From Congeria kusceri (Eukaryota > Mollusca > Bivalvia > Myida > Dreissenidae), in the NCBI GenBank assembly GCA_027627225.1, contig CM051038.1, forward strand, positions 46,586,843-46,650,842: a DNA stretch of 64,000 bases, written 5' to 3'. The position numbers were made by a program, and so were the translations under genes. Shown one piece after another: positions 56,121 through 64,000 of the stretch. Under the pieces are notes generated by a model that worked only from the letters and a program-made list of their open reading frames with translations, made no database searches and was not told the DNA's origin. Every line of letters starts with the position of its first letter. The first letter of the stretch is position 1.

Positions 56121-56382
56121 AATGTAAACATGAAAAGGGCAAAACAAACACAACCCACATTATAAATTGATTTTAATTGCAGAATGCGAACACTGTTTTT
56201 CCAGTTTGTAAACCTTATTTTAACCGTTATTCTAAGCCATTTATATTATCTTAATTTGAGATTAAACCCAAAAAATTACCACCTTGAGGCCCTTTTCGTT
56301 GACATAGTCCCTTTAATGAGTGATGTCACTGATGTGTATAGTAAATGTAATAACATATACTAGTATTGTGAGAAACATTTAC

Positions 56383-56592
56383 CTGGAGTGGGAAACTGAG
56401 AAATCATTGTGAGTATCACGTCCCTGGTTAGCAGGATATCGCCTTCGTTAAACGGCTGTCCGTCTATGTTAAACCGTGCATTAAGTGTATCAATATCTGC
56501 CAGCATGCTTCTCAACTGAGCTAAAGTGAACTGCGCTGTTTGAACGTTTCCTGATGGACCTGTTTGTACATTACTCGTTGGCGTTGGAACAC
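56383..56592 (-). CDS. Module exon F, 210 bp, phase 1-1
   Basis: Longest module exon (70 codons). A Thr/Pro/Val-rich linker (VPTPTSNVQTGPSGNVQ) precedes QFTLAQLRSMLADIDTLN, ARFNIDGQPFNEGD and ILLTRDVILTMISQF. Acceptor CAACATAG, strong donor GTAAAT. The extra length is all in the N-terminal linker; the module itself is of normal size. Confidence 0.9.
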
Positions 56593-57962
56593 CTATGTTG
56601 GGTACAAAATGTTCAGTAAACAGCGTTGACCACGTGATTTCGATATGACTGGTAAAACAGTACTGGCATACAGTATTCTCAATGACCTTTTTGTTTTGTG
56701 TTTCGGTTTGGTGCAAACTTGTTTATGCATTTTCTTATAGTTCTAAAGTAACAAACACATTAAGGTAATAATCTGTTTACAACTCCGTTTCTGGATTTAT
56801 GTCTTGTTTGGTTTGGATAAAGAACAACTGAATATAATACCATTTCATATACATGTTGGATTTACAGCGTACAAAACAATAGACTGTTACTTCTAAAAAA
56901 GAAATTTAATTGACTTTCGAACGGAATATAAACTAATGTACATGCTGATTTACTCCAGAGGCATCACCAGCTATTGCATACAGATAATTTTACGATAAAA
57001 GATTACCAAAAACTTATTTTTTGACCGATTTCAATGAGTTTTTTTTAATAATTAAGATGTCTATTAGAAACGATTTCTGCAAAGTTGTATTGTTATTAAC
57101 ATATTTCTGGACTGCTGCTTTAAGGAAAAATCGTTTTAGAAATTAGGCATAGGAAGCAAAAACGCAAAGCATAATCAATCAAACCAACACTTCCAGCCAA
57201 GCACTTTACGCATCAAATCTTAATACTAATATATTTATACATTATTTAATTTAATTGATATTGGTGAACACCTGATATAATAATTCATTATAAGTTTTCT
57301 TTTAATTTCAGAACAGAGAAAACGAGTATATCAAACAAAAGCAGGATATCATGATTGGGTGGAAAAAGTATGGTGGCATACCTCTACTAAGATAACTGAA
57401 TATTTCATGAAAATGTAACAAATTGTACGCAAACTTGACAAACTTTCACAAAACATGTTGACGTTTTCGATAAAATATTACTTTATTATCAAAAGTCAAA
57501 TTAGTGCCAAACACTGCAGACGAAAATACATCAATTATGTTTTTGTTTTGCGAAACATTGTCACTTATCGCCAAAAATTAAAATGTGCACAATTGTTATG
57601 GATTGTTAAATAATTCCGACAAGATAATTATTATTTATTTTCGTAAAAAGCTCCAAACTTTTAAGAAAACATTTAGCGTTGCGCGAAATAAATTACAATA
57701 TATAAATAGTGATCGTATGTTATTTAAGGTACTTACGTGAAAATGTCGATTAAATATGGTGACGACTATGTTTGCATTGGACAAAAACGTACCAATGAAA
57801 CCTACGGAAATGTTCATTAAAAGATGATAAGCTTTTCTTAACAATTTCTCAAATTTTCACGAAAGTTATCTTATGATCTTACGCATAAGTATGCCACAGT
57901 AGATAAGGGTTGCCATTCCCAGCGTTATATTGGAAAACATATTGGAATGTTTAATATAAAAC
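56593..57962 (-). other. Intron between exons F and E
   Basis: AT-rich sequence of 1.4 kb. I see no repeat family, module exon or other feature in it. Confidence 0.5.
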
Positions 57963-58139
57963 CTTGTGTGATTGTGGCAATAATATTGTTGATCTGCTCC
58001 TCCGTTAGAATCTCCTCGCCACTCCTGGCGGGCAATCCTTGCACGTTAAATTGCAAGTTGTTGGAGGACATTGCTAACAACATTCCATTGAGGTATTGCA
58101 ATGAGAACCTGTGTGTAAGACTTTGACTGCTGCGGGTTT
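57963..58139 (-). CDS. Module exon E, 177 bp, phase 1-1
   Basis: Acceptor CCCCAG at 58140-58145, donor GTTTTA. Reads ETRSSQSLTHRF, SLQYLNGMLLAMSSNN, LQFNVQGLPARSGEE and ILTEEQINNIIATITQG. The module is complete. The conserved Phe-Asn-x2-Gly-x-Pro-Ala loop is intact. Confidence 0.9.
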
Positions 58140-58345
58140 CTGGGGTTAAGGCAAGCAACGGTTTGCAACATGCAACTAGATTGTAAAGCTATTAAAGCAC
58201 ACGCAATTGCATGTAGAAAAAGCAGTTTAACGGACACATTCGTTTTGGCTATTTCTTGACCAATACAATAATTTTCTTTTCTTTCTAAATGATTTATATA
58301 ATGTATGGTTTATTTAATTTTGGTATCATATCATACGCGATGTTG

Positions 58346-59310
58346 TCCGGTAATCTTGCGCAGTTAAGCACCAATTGTGTGATAAACATCGGATTGAAAA
58401 AGCGTAGCAATTGAATTTCTACTGAATATATACAACAGTCTGTACGGCGTTTAGAAACACAAAAATATCCGAAATAACCAATACAAAACTGTTCGAATCC
58501 AAATCAAAACAAAAATAACTCGCACCGTTTTTCAACAATTCCAGTGTCCGGTAATCTTGCGCACTTTTGAAAATGAGGTCATTAAATGCTAAATGTAAAA
58601 GTATGTCGTCAATTCATTACATAAAACATACTTATATATATGTTCAGTAAAAATGTCCAGATAAATCAATGTGTTCAAGTTTTTTATCATCACTGCAGGC
58701 TTCTTTTATCATTAAGTAACTATACTGTGACGATAATCGATTTTAGCGGGACGTGACTATAGCACCAAAAAGCAATTTAAACTAGTTATTTGATACAAAC
58801 ACAATCCAAAAAGAATGTTTTACGAATTTAAGTGTATTTGCCTTTTCATAACAGGTTTCCGTAATTAAAAAAAAAAGTGACCTTTGCGCATGCCGGGAAC
58901 TTAAAATCGACAGATTGGCGGGGAAAAGTTTCAATCTCGTCTGTATACGATGTCTGTTGTAGAGCTCAGAAAAGATAAATACCAGACAATGATCTGGAAA
59001 TAAAACAATTTTGCATGATTTATAATATTCCTTTTGGAAATCATGAGAGGAGTGAAGAAATCGAGAAATTTTATCCAGCAAACCGGATTTATGCCTAAGT
59101 AGGTCGGTGTTTACAACTTATGGATACATGATTAAAATCATTCAAACGGTAATTATAAATACAAAAACTATATTTATTTACATTTATTACAGTTGTTTTG
59201 GCTCCTTTAAATTCATTATTTGGGTAAACGTCAGTAAATAAAACGCACCGTCTTCCGAAAATGCCTACCTGCGTAGTGCGCAAGATTACCGGACGCGCAA
59301 GATTACCGGA
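58346..59310. mobile_element. Non-autonomous element with TCCGGTAATCTTGCGCA ends
   Basis: The 17-base motif TCCGGTAATCTTGCGCA occurs forward at 58346-58362 and 58547-58563, and reversed at 59277-59293, with a second reversed copy (16 bases) at 59295-59310. This terminal plus subterminal inverted pattern over about 965 bp fits a MITE or deleted DNA transposon. It lies wholly within the intron between exons E and D. No transposase remains. Confidence 0.75.
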
Positions 59311-59616
59311 TGCGACTGTAATCATGCATGTCGTTTATTATGAAAAAAAATAAAACACAAGTTCTTATCAAATGTTACACACAACATCAAGTTGTGTTTA
59401 ACTACATTCAAATACGATAAACATGGACCCAACTGTAAATACTTTACTTACATGCGCAAAAAAGCACAAACGTTGCCAATGTGTACCATATTGCATTATC
59501 TTGATAAAAGCAACAGCGTGAATAGATGTGTTTCAGAAGCTTTGTCGACGCAACCCCATAAATCGCTTCGCGTTTCGAAAGCCAAATAATAATCCAATAT
59601 TAATGCATCAAAATAC

Positions 59617-59775
59617 CTTCAAGCCCCGATTTAAATCTTAGCAGCTGTTCGAGGGATAGTGTTGGTTGCCCGGCCGTTGCGGGCTCCCCTAACAGGTTGT
59701 AGAAGACACGCCCTGCTTGGGTATCCTCGATCATTCTGTTGAGCTGTTCCAATGTAAAACTACCTCTGGCCTCGA
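59617..59775 (-). CDS. Module exon D, 159 bp, phase 1-1
   Basis: Shortest complete module exon (53 codons): VEARGSFTLEQLNRMIED, then GRVFYNLLGEPATAGQP, then TLSLEQLLRFKSGLEG. The second helix lacks the LTR-INRMI consensus and reads LSLEQL instead, resembling exons I and J. Acceptor CCAG, donor GTATTT. A double-hairpin MITE begins only 33 bp upstream of the acceptor (plus-strand 59808), in the region where the branch point should lie. Confidence 0.85.
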
Positions 59776-59807
59776 CTGGAACAGTGATCAGTAAAACAAA
59801 TAAATAT

Positions 59808-60067
59808 GAGGCGTGTCGTAGGAAAACCGGGCTTAATGCATGTGCGTAAAGTGTCGTCCCGGATCAGCCTGTGCATTCCGCACAGGCTGATCCGAGACGA
59901 CACTTTCCGCCTACACTGGATTTATGTTTATAAGAGACTTTCTTGGAACAGAAATACCATTAAAGCGGAAAGTGGCATCCTGGATAAGCCTGTGCGGACT
60001 GCACATGCTGATCCGGGACGACACTTTACGCACATGCATTAAACCCGGTGTTTCCACGACACGCCTC
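59808..60067. mobile_element. Double-hairpin MITE, full copy 4, next to exon D
   Basis: 260 bp with GAGGCGTGTCGTAGGAAAAC left and the complementary right end, both internal palindromes and the ATGCATGTGCGTAAAG arms. It lies in the intron upstream of exon D (minus strand), 33 bp from the acceptor, where branch-point and pyrimidine signals are expected. Confidence 0.85.
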
Positions 60068-60190
60068 AATTGATCTTCGTCAATAATGATTAGGATTGTG
60101 TTTTCGGCGTTGGTTTGTCTATTTGCCAGTTCGTAATTTTTTAACGGATTCGCATGCAATTTTCTGGGAAGGTTGGAAACGGGCCACAAC

Positions 60191-60432
60191 TGGGCCCTTA
60201 TTCACCAACCTATTCTTAGACTTAAGTCTAAGAATAAAGAATATTCTTGAAAGTGTTATTTTTCATAGAATGTTTCAATTCTAATAACATATTTCTTTAT
60301 TTAGAACGATGTGTTAATGACATAAGCAATATTGGTACCTAGCATATTTGCAAACGCCAAAGTATTTTTCTCGAGCCGTCTAACTTTGTTCTTTATTTTT
60401 AAGTCTAAACATGGGTTGGTGAATACGGGCCA
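60191..60432. repeat. Foldback with GGGCCC-TATTCACCAACC ends
   Basis: TGGGCCCTTATTCACCAACC on the left is answered by GGTTGGTGAATACGGGCC on the right. The centre is AT-rich, with CTTAGACTTAAGTCTAAG near the left arm as an inner palindrome. One of three related foldbacks in this intron region. Confidence 0.85.
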
Positions 60433-60561
60433 CGATTGGATTGCTGTCTTTAATTGAGGCGTGTCATTTCCTATCTCTTCCGGTTTCCTCTTTTTTTGTA
60501 AGATTATATACACAGTAAGATTGGGCACAGAGTTATGTCAACATCATCGAATTACCATTTC

Positions 60562-60818
60562 CAGGGTCCGTATGCACACAGCTTCTTAGTGAAAACTTAA
60601 GTTAATTTCTTAAAATCATAAAATTCCTTAAGTCTGTTCATCTAAAGTTTATTTTGCATCAAACTGTTTTATTCTGGTTGAGAATCAACAGATGCTTCTA
60701 ATTTTACCATATTTAAAATATAAAAGATTGATTTTCACATAGAAAATTGTATTTGAATTTGAATTAAGTAGAACTTAAGTTAAGATTTTCCTTAGGAGCT
60801 TTGTGGCTATGGGGCCAG
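60562..60818. repeat. Foldback, diverged copy
   Basis: CAGGGTCCGTATGCACACAG pairs imperfectly with CTTTGTGGCTATGGGGCCAG. The inner arms GTGAAAACTTAAGTTAATTT and the AGTTAAGATTTTCCTTAGGA region also pair in part. Same general class as 61781-62036. Confidence 0.75.
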
Positions 60819-61044
60819 TATGAAAGTTTATAAATGTTATGATGACAATGCCAGCATACTTATGCAAGAAAAAATATTTGCAATGTCCTTAATGATACGG
60901 TTTAAATCCTAATATGATGTTGGCATACTAGTATGCCAAGTCTAACTGTTACATGCATATATTTGTACGATATATAATAAAATATGTTTCAACTAATACT
61001 AATTCTGGATGCAGGTTTTTTTTTAAACCTTCTTTCTTATTTGA

Positions 61045-61128
61045 AGATATGCAATATTGGTTGCCTCGGTGGAGTGCTTTCTTATTTGGAGATAGGCACT
61101 ATTGGTTGCCTCGGTGGAGTGCTTTCTA
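61045..61128 (+). repeat. Tandem duplication of about 47 bp
   Basis: TTTCTTATTTGAAGATATGC, then ATTGGTTGCCTCGGTGGAGT occurs twice back to back with few differences (second copy TTATTTGGAGATAGGCACTA). Intronic, recent. Confidence 0.8.
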
Positions 61129-61254
61129 GTGAAAATTGGTTTTAAAAAGTCATAACTAAAATCTGTAACATTCCCTTACAATTAAATGAGAATCAGTGTA
61201 GCACAACTGTGGATACTGCATGATTCAAGGTTGACGGTAATTAGTAAGTCATAC

Positions 61255-61437
61255 CTGGTCGTATTTGCGCAATCATGCGATTAATCATATCTCTAGTAAG
61301 AACAAGATCATCGGGTTGGGCCGGCAGACCCTGATAATTAAACACGGCATTCTTGGCGTCCATTTCTGTGCTCATTCTGTTCAAGTCGTCCAATGTAAAT
61401 TGCGCAGTTCCCTCCAGGCTCCCAGTTAACACGGATT
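61255..61437 (-). CDS. Module exon C, 183 bp, phase 1-1
   Basis: Acceptor TTTCTAG at 61438 and up; donor GTATGA at 61254. Encodes ESVLTGSLEGTAQF, TLDDLNRMSTEM, NAVFNYQGLPAQPDD and LVLTRDMINRMIAQIRPG. This is the closest copy to the family consensus and most similar to exon B. Single clean frame. Confidence 0.9.
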
Positions 61438-61587
61438 CTAGAAATGGTGGGACAAGTTTTGTCTTAAATATCTTAACAAATCAAAAGGTGATCTCATTTA
61501 TATTAATATGGTGTTCGTCCTTCGAAGTCGACGATCAGTATGACTTCAAAGTGAGACAAAGTCAGACGAGGATCAGTGGCTGTGAGT

Positions 61588-61738
61588 ACTCATGTGCCTG
61601 ACAAGTCCTAATGTGACTGACAAGTCTTCGTGTATGTGACTGACAAGTCCTCATGTGACTGTCCTCATGTGACTGACAAGACTGACAAGTCCTCATGTGA
61701 CTGACAAGACTGACAAGTCCTAATGTGACTGACAAGGC
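61588..61738 (+). repeat. Minisatellite of GTGACTGACAAGTCCTCAT units
   Basis: About eight irregular units of 11-24 bp built on TGTGACTGACAAG and TCCTCATG or TCCTAATG. Intronic, between exons B and C. Irregular unit lengths suggest replication slippage. Confidence 0.85.
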
Positions 61739-61780
61739 CCATAAATGTAAGTAACAGTTATTGATTTATTTTCAGAAACC

Positions 61781-62036
61781 TGGGCTGGTATTCACAAAGC
61801 TCCTACATAAATCTTAATTTAGGTTGCACTTCAGTGAAAATGTCAGATATTTTTTTATGTGAAATTCAGTTATTTATGTTTTTGAAAGGGTAACATACTT
61901 TAAATCTTAAAATATTTTCTAGTTTAAACATTTATTGGAAATTTACATATCCTTCACACAGTCACAGTTTTAAGGAGTTCTGAATTTAAGAAATTCGCTT
62001 AAATTTTCCCTAAGGAGCTTTGTGAATACGGCCCAG
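61781..62036. repeat. Foldback with TTCACAAAGCTCCTA / TAGGGAAAATTT arms
   Basis: TGGGCTGGTATTCACAAAGC, then TCCTA on the left pairs with TAAGGAGCTTTGTGAATACG, then GCCCA on the right. Non-coding, MITE-like. This end sequence is of a type I have seen widely in bivalve DNA (memory, not checked). Confidence 0.85.
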
Positions 62037-62264
62037 TCTGAGAAGTGAGAAAGGACATGCGTCTTGTTCTTATAAGTAATTTAAGTGAAAATGTATTAGT
62101 CCGTGCAATCTAATGAAATAAATAAATGTTTATTGTTCCTATATATATTAATCACTATTATACGTGTAAAAAAGTATATTTTTACACATATTATAGAAAA
62201 TGTACGTTTCAATAGTTATACGTTTGCCAAATTTGTTTCTCAATAACGTTTAAATGCATGATAC

Positions 62265-62444
62265 CTGGTTGTAGTTGCAAAATCATTCTGTTAATCATCG
62301 CCCGCGTAAAAATGTCATCACCAGGCATTGCCTGTTCTCCTTGATAATTGAACTGGACACCGTCCGTGGTCATCATTGCTATCATTCTGTTTAGACTTTC
62401 CATAGTGAATTGCCAGGTTCCCGGCAAGCCAGTGGTACGGGTCC
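62265..62444 (-). CDS. Module exon B, 180 bp, phase 1-1
   Basis: Acceptor GTACAG at 62445-62450 and donor GTATCA at 62264. The 60-codon exon reads TRTTGLPGTWQF, then TMESLNRMIAMM, then VQFNYQGEQAMPGDD, then FTRAMINRMILQLQPG. Both helix-like segments carry the N-R-M-I core. No stop occurs in frame and the length is a multiple of three. A phase-1 codon is split at both borders. Confidence 0.9.
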
Positions 62445-63901
62445 CTGTACGCAAACATAAGAAACGGATACCAGTGAAAAAAACACAACGGCATGATTTT
62501 CAGGGATCGCTAGACATCCATATACACTTTTAAATAGATGATTAAATTAAATAGATCGTCGTGTTGGAAAACACTTTTTTATAAAATGACATGGTTAACC
62601 ACCAATGTCCATGCATCGTAAGGTTGCGAATTAGACATTTTGTAAACATTAAGTGGCGAACAGTATGTTAGCTTTTGACATTTTCATCCAACAGCATATT
62701 TTAGCACCACACAAACGCATAAATACATTGACAAGGGAAACCTGTGCAACAGTAACAAATTTTCATCCAACAGCATATTTTAGCACCACACAAACGCATA
62801 AATACATTGACAAGGGAAACCTGTGCAACAGTAACAACTTTTAATAACCAACATAATTCATTTGTGCAATGTACTAAACATCGTCATAATTGAAACACAA
62901 ACGAATCAGTCGTTGAAGGTAACAGTCATATTTGTACATGCATAGCGGACTTGTTCACGGAATAAACTCTTTGCTGTCAGTGAAAACAGAGCAGAAAGCT
63001 GTATATTAGAAAATCAGGCACAATTTTCGTACAGAATCACCTAATACGTCATTAATTTTTTCCCTTTAAGTAGCCAATAACTATATATCACGAGGAGGCA
63101 TGACTATTTTATCAAAGACGAAGTTCATGACTCGTATTTTTTACTCGCGTTTAAATTCATACAATGTTGTTAAAGCGCAACACCATTGTGCATTAAGAAT
63201 TAACTCGAAATCCAAGCTCAACGGTACAGAAATAACTTTTGTTCTAAGACACATAACCAAAACAAGTGCAATTGCAAAACAAGTTTGACACGGGCAGTCA
63301 TATGTCAGTCTTGTTAAGATTTAATGAGGGCGTAGATTTGAAGACGAGTATGCAATGGGGTGTCATTCAAGAAAGATGTACTTTTCAGGTCGAGACGGAG
63401 CATTCAGAAATACTAAGAAAGTGAGCATTTGGTCAATTTCATTAAAATCAAATGCTAACATTGTTAGGATCTGAAGACATCGTATAACAGGGTATAACAG
63501 GTCACGTTCAAATGACCTTCCGAACAATAAAACTTCAGCCCTGCTGCGCCCAATGAAATTGCCTTTTGCACAGCAATGTTTGGCCACGGTTTTTGAAAAG
63601 TGATGCATTTCCATCTGAACCTCGGGAATGAATCATTTACAGTTAATTTTCAATGGGGGTTACAAAGGATATAGTGGTACCTTAGGCGAGTAAACATCCA
63701 AAGTTCACGTTAATTTTGTGCATAGTTTTTGCGGCTTAAATATGAAGATATACCGCAAGATTTTGAAGGCAACAGTTTGATTGGCTCCAATAAAGGTCAT
63801 CTGAGCGTGACCCCTAATGCAAAGTCATCAGATCCAGTCAGCAAATAATATAGTAGTGTCAGACTGGAGATGATTTTAATGAGATTGAGCATTTGGCAGA
63901 C
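62445..63901 (-). other. Intron between exons B and A
   Basis: Apart from the 79-bp tandem duplication I see no structure here. A minus-strand frame near 63363-63614 (83 codons) has no similarity to the module or to a known domain. Confidence 0.5.
62681..62838 (+). repeat. 79-bp tandem duplication
   Basis: TTTTCATCCAACAGCATATT through GTAACAA is repeated at 62681 and 62760 with near identity. It explains the repeated peptide in the short open frame across it. Located between exons A and B. Confidence 0.9.
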
Positions 63902-64000
63902 CTTGTTGTATTTGCGAAATCATTCGGTTGATCAGTTCTCTGGTAAGCACTGGCTCTCCTTTTTCAGCCAGCTGGCCTTGGTAATTGAACTGAGCGTTAT
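63902..64000 (-). CDS. Module exon A (partial, cut by the window edge)
   Basis: Contains the second half of a module: NAQFNYQGQLAEKGEP followed by LTRELINRMISQIQQG. The donor is G|GTCTGC at 63901, leaving phase 1. The upstream half and acceptor lie beyond the window. The final codon pattern CAA-CAA-G is shared with exon E. Confidence 0.85.

Larger units (their letters stand above)
43517..64000 (-). other. Multi-exon gene encoding an array of novel ~60-residue modules (3' part)
   Basis: Exons at 63902->64000, 62265-62444, 61255-61437, 59617-59775, 57963-58139, 56383-56592, [55487-55665], 51922-52110, 50761-50943, 49910-50079, 48047-48095 and 43517-44439 form one minus-strand chain. Every listed acceptor is AG and every donor is GT. 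Without the bracketed exon all phases join and the frame stays open to the TAA at 43517-43519, giving about 840 codons in the window. Nearly every module exon is phase 1 at both ends, which permits loss or duplication without frameshift. The array is followed by a Thr/Gly-rich repeat region and a hydrophobic tail. The 5' end lies outside. I do not recognise the family; a secreted or surface role is inferred from architecture only. Confidence 0.85.

Noticed and set aside
62653..62844. Plus-strand 63-codon frame with a duplicated peptide
   Set aside because: Created by a 79-bp tandem duplication, which does not even preserve the frame; no start context or similarity supports it.
1..64000. CRISPR arrays, operons or bacterial-type signals
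   Set aside because: Tandem repeats here have no regular unique spacers, and genes have introns and eukaryotic transposon neighbours. The window is eukaryotic nuclear DNA.

Overview
This is eukaryotic nuclear DNA: AT-rich, intron-rich, gene-poor and dense in transposons, with no bacterial gene organisation. The mix points to a bivalve mollusc: an intact BEL/Pao retrotransposon, pogo/Tigger-type transposases, many foldback elements ending in a 'TTCACAAAGC / GAATACGGGCC' type repeat, and four copies of a GC-rich double-hairpin element that I associate from memory with dreissenid mussels. The species is inference.

Layout. 1-8930: AT-rich DNA with no gene I can support, apart from a diverged direct repeat near both ends. 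9019-15796: a complete BEL/Pao LTR retrotransposon with one 1739-codon gag-pol frame, LTRs identical by eye and a 5-bp target duplication, so a very recent insertion. 15797-27489: repeats only. 27490-29563: a pogo/Tigger-like transposon with 16-bp terminal repeats; its transposase is decayed and carries a perfect 55-bp inverted repeat over its N-terminus. 29564-33440: repeats, including a 1.1-kb family whose second copy lies inverted at 52764-54948. 33441-37288: a candidate DNA transposon or transposon-derived gene with an intact 852-residue protein, a probable 5'UTR intron and a mirrored set of short subterminal motifs. 37289-41800: repeats and foldbacks. 41931-43565: a second pogo/Tigger-like transposase, with an intron and at least two frameshifts, ending against a 60-bp minisatellite.

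43517-64000 (minus strand) holds what I consider the most important feature: the 3' part of a multi-exon gene not obvious from open frames alone. At least nine exons (ten with a damaged one) each encode one copy of a 53-70 residue module with the pattern F-T-L-x2-L-N-R-M-I ... F-N-x2-G-x-P-A-x2-G-[DE] ... L-T-R-x2-I-N-x-M-I. Nearly all are symmetric phase 1-1 exons with good splice sites. A short 49-bp linker exon and a 923-bp terminal exon follow. The terminal exon encodes Thr/Gly-rich 20-residue repeats and a hydrophobic C-terminus that appears to come from antisense transposase DNA. I do not recognise the module. The architecture (module array, Thr-rich stalk, hydrophobic tail) suggests a secreted or surface-anchored protein, but that is inference. 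The 5' end lies beyond 64000.

The introns of this gene are full of foldbacks, MITEs and tandem repeats. One 51-bp minisatellite overlaps an exon's donor site, and one double-hairpin MITE sits about 33 bp from an acceptor. One module exon (55487-55665) carries a stop and breaks the phase.
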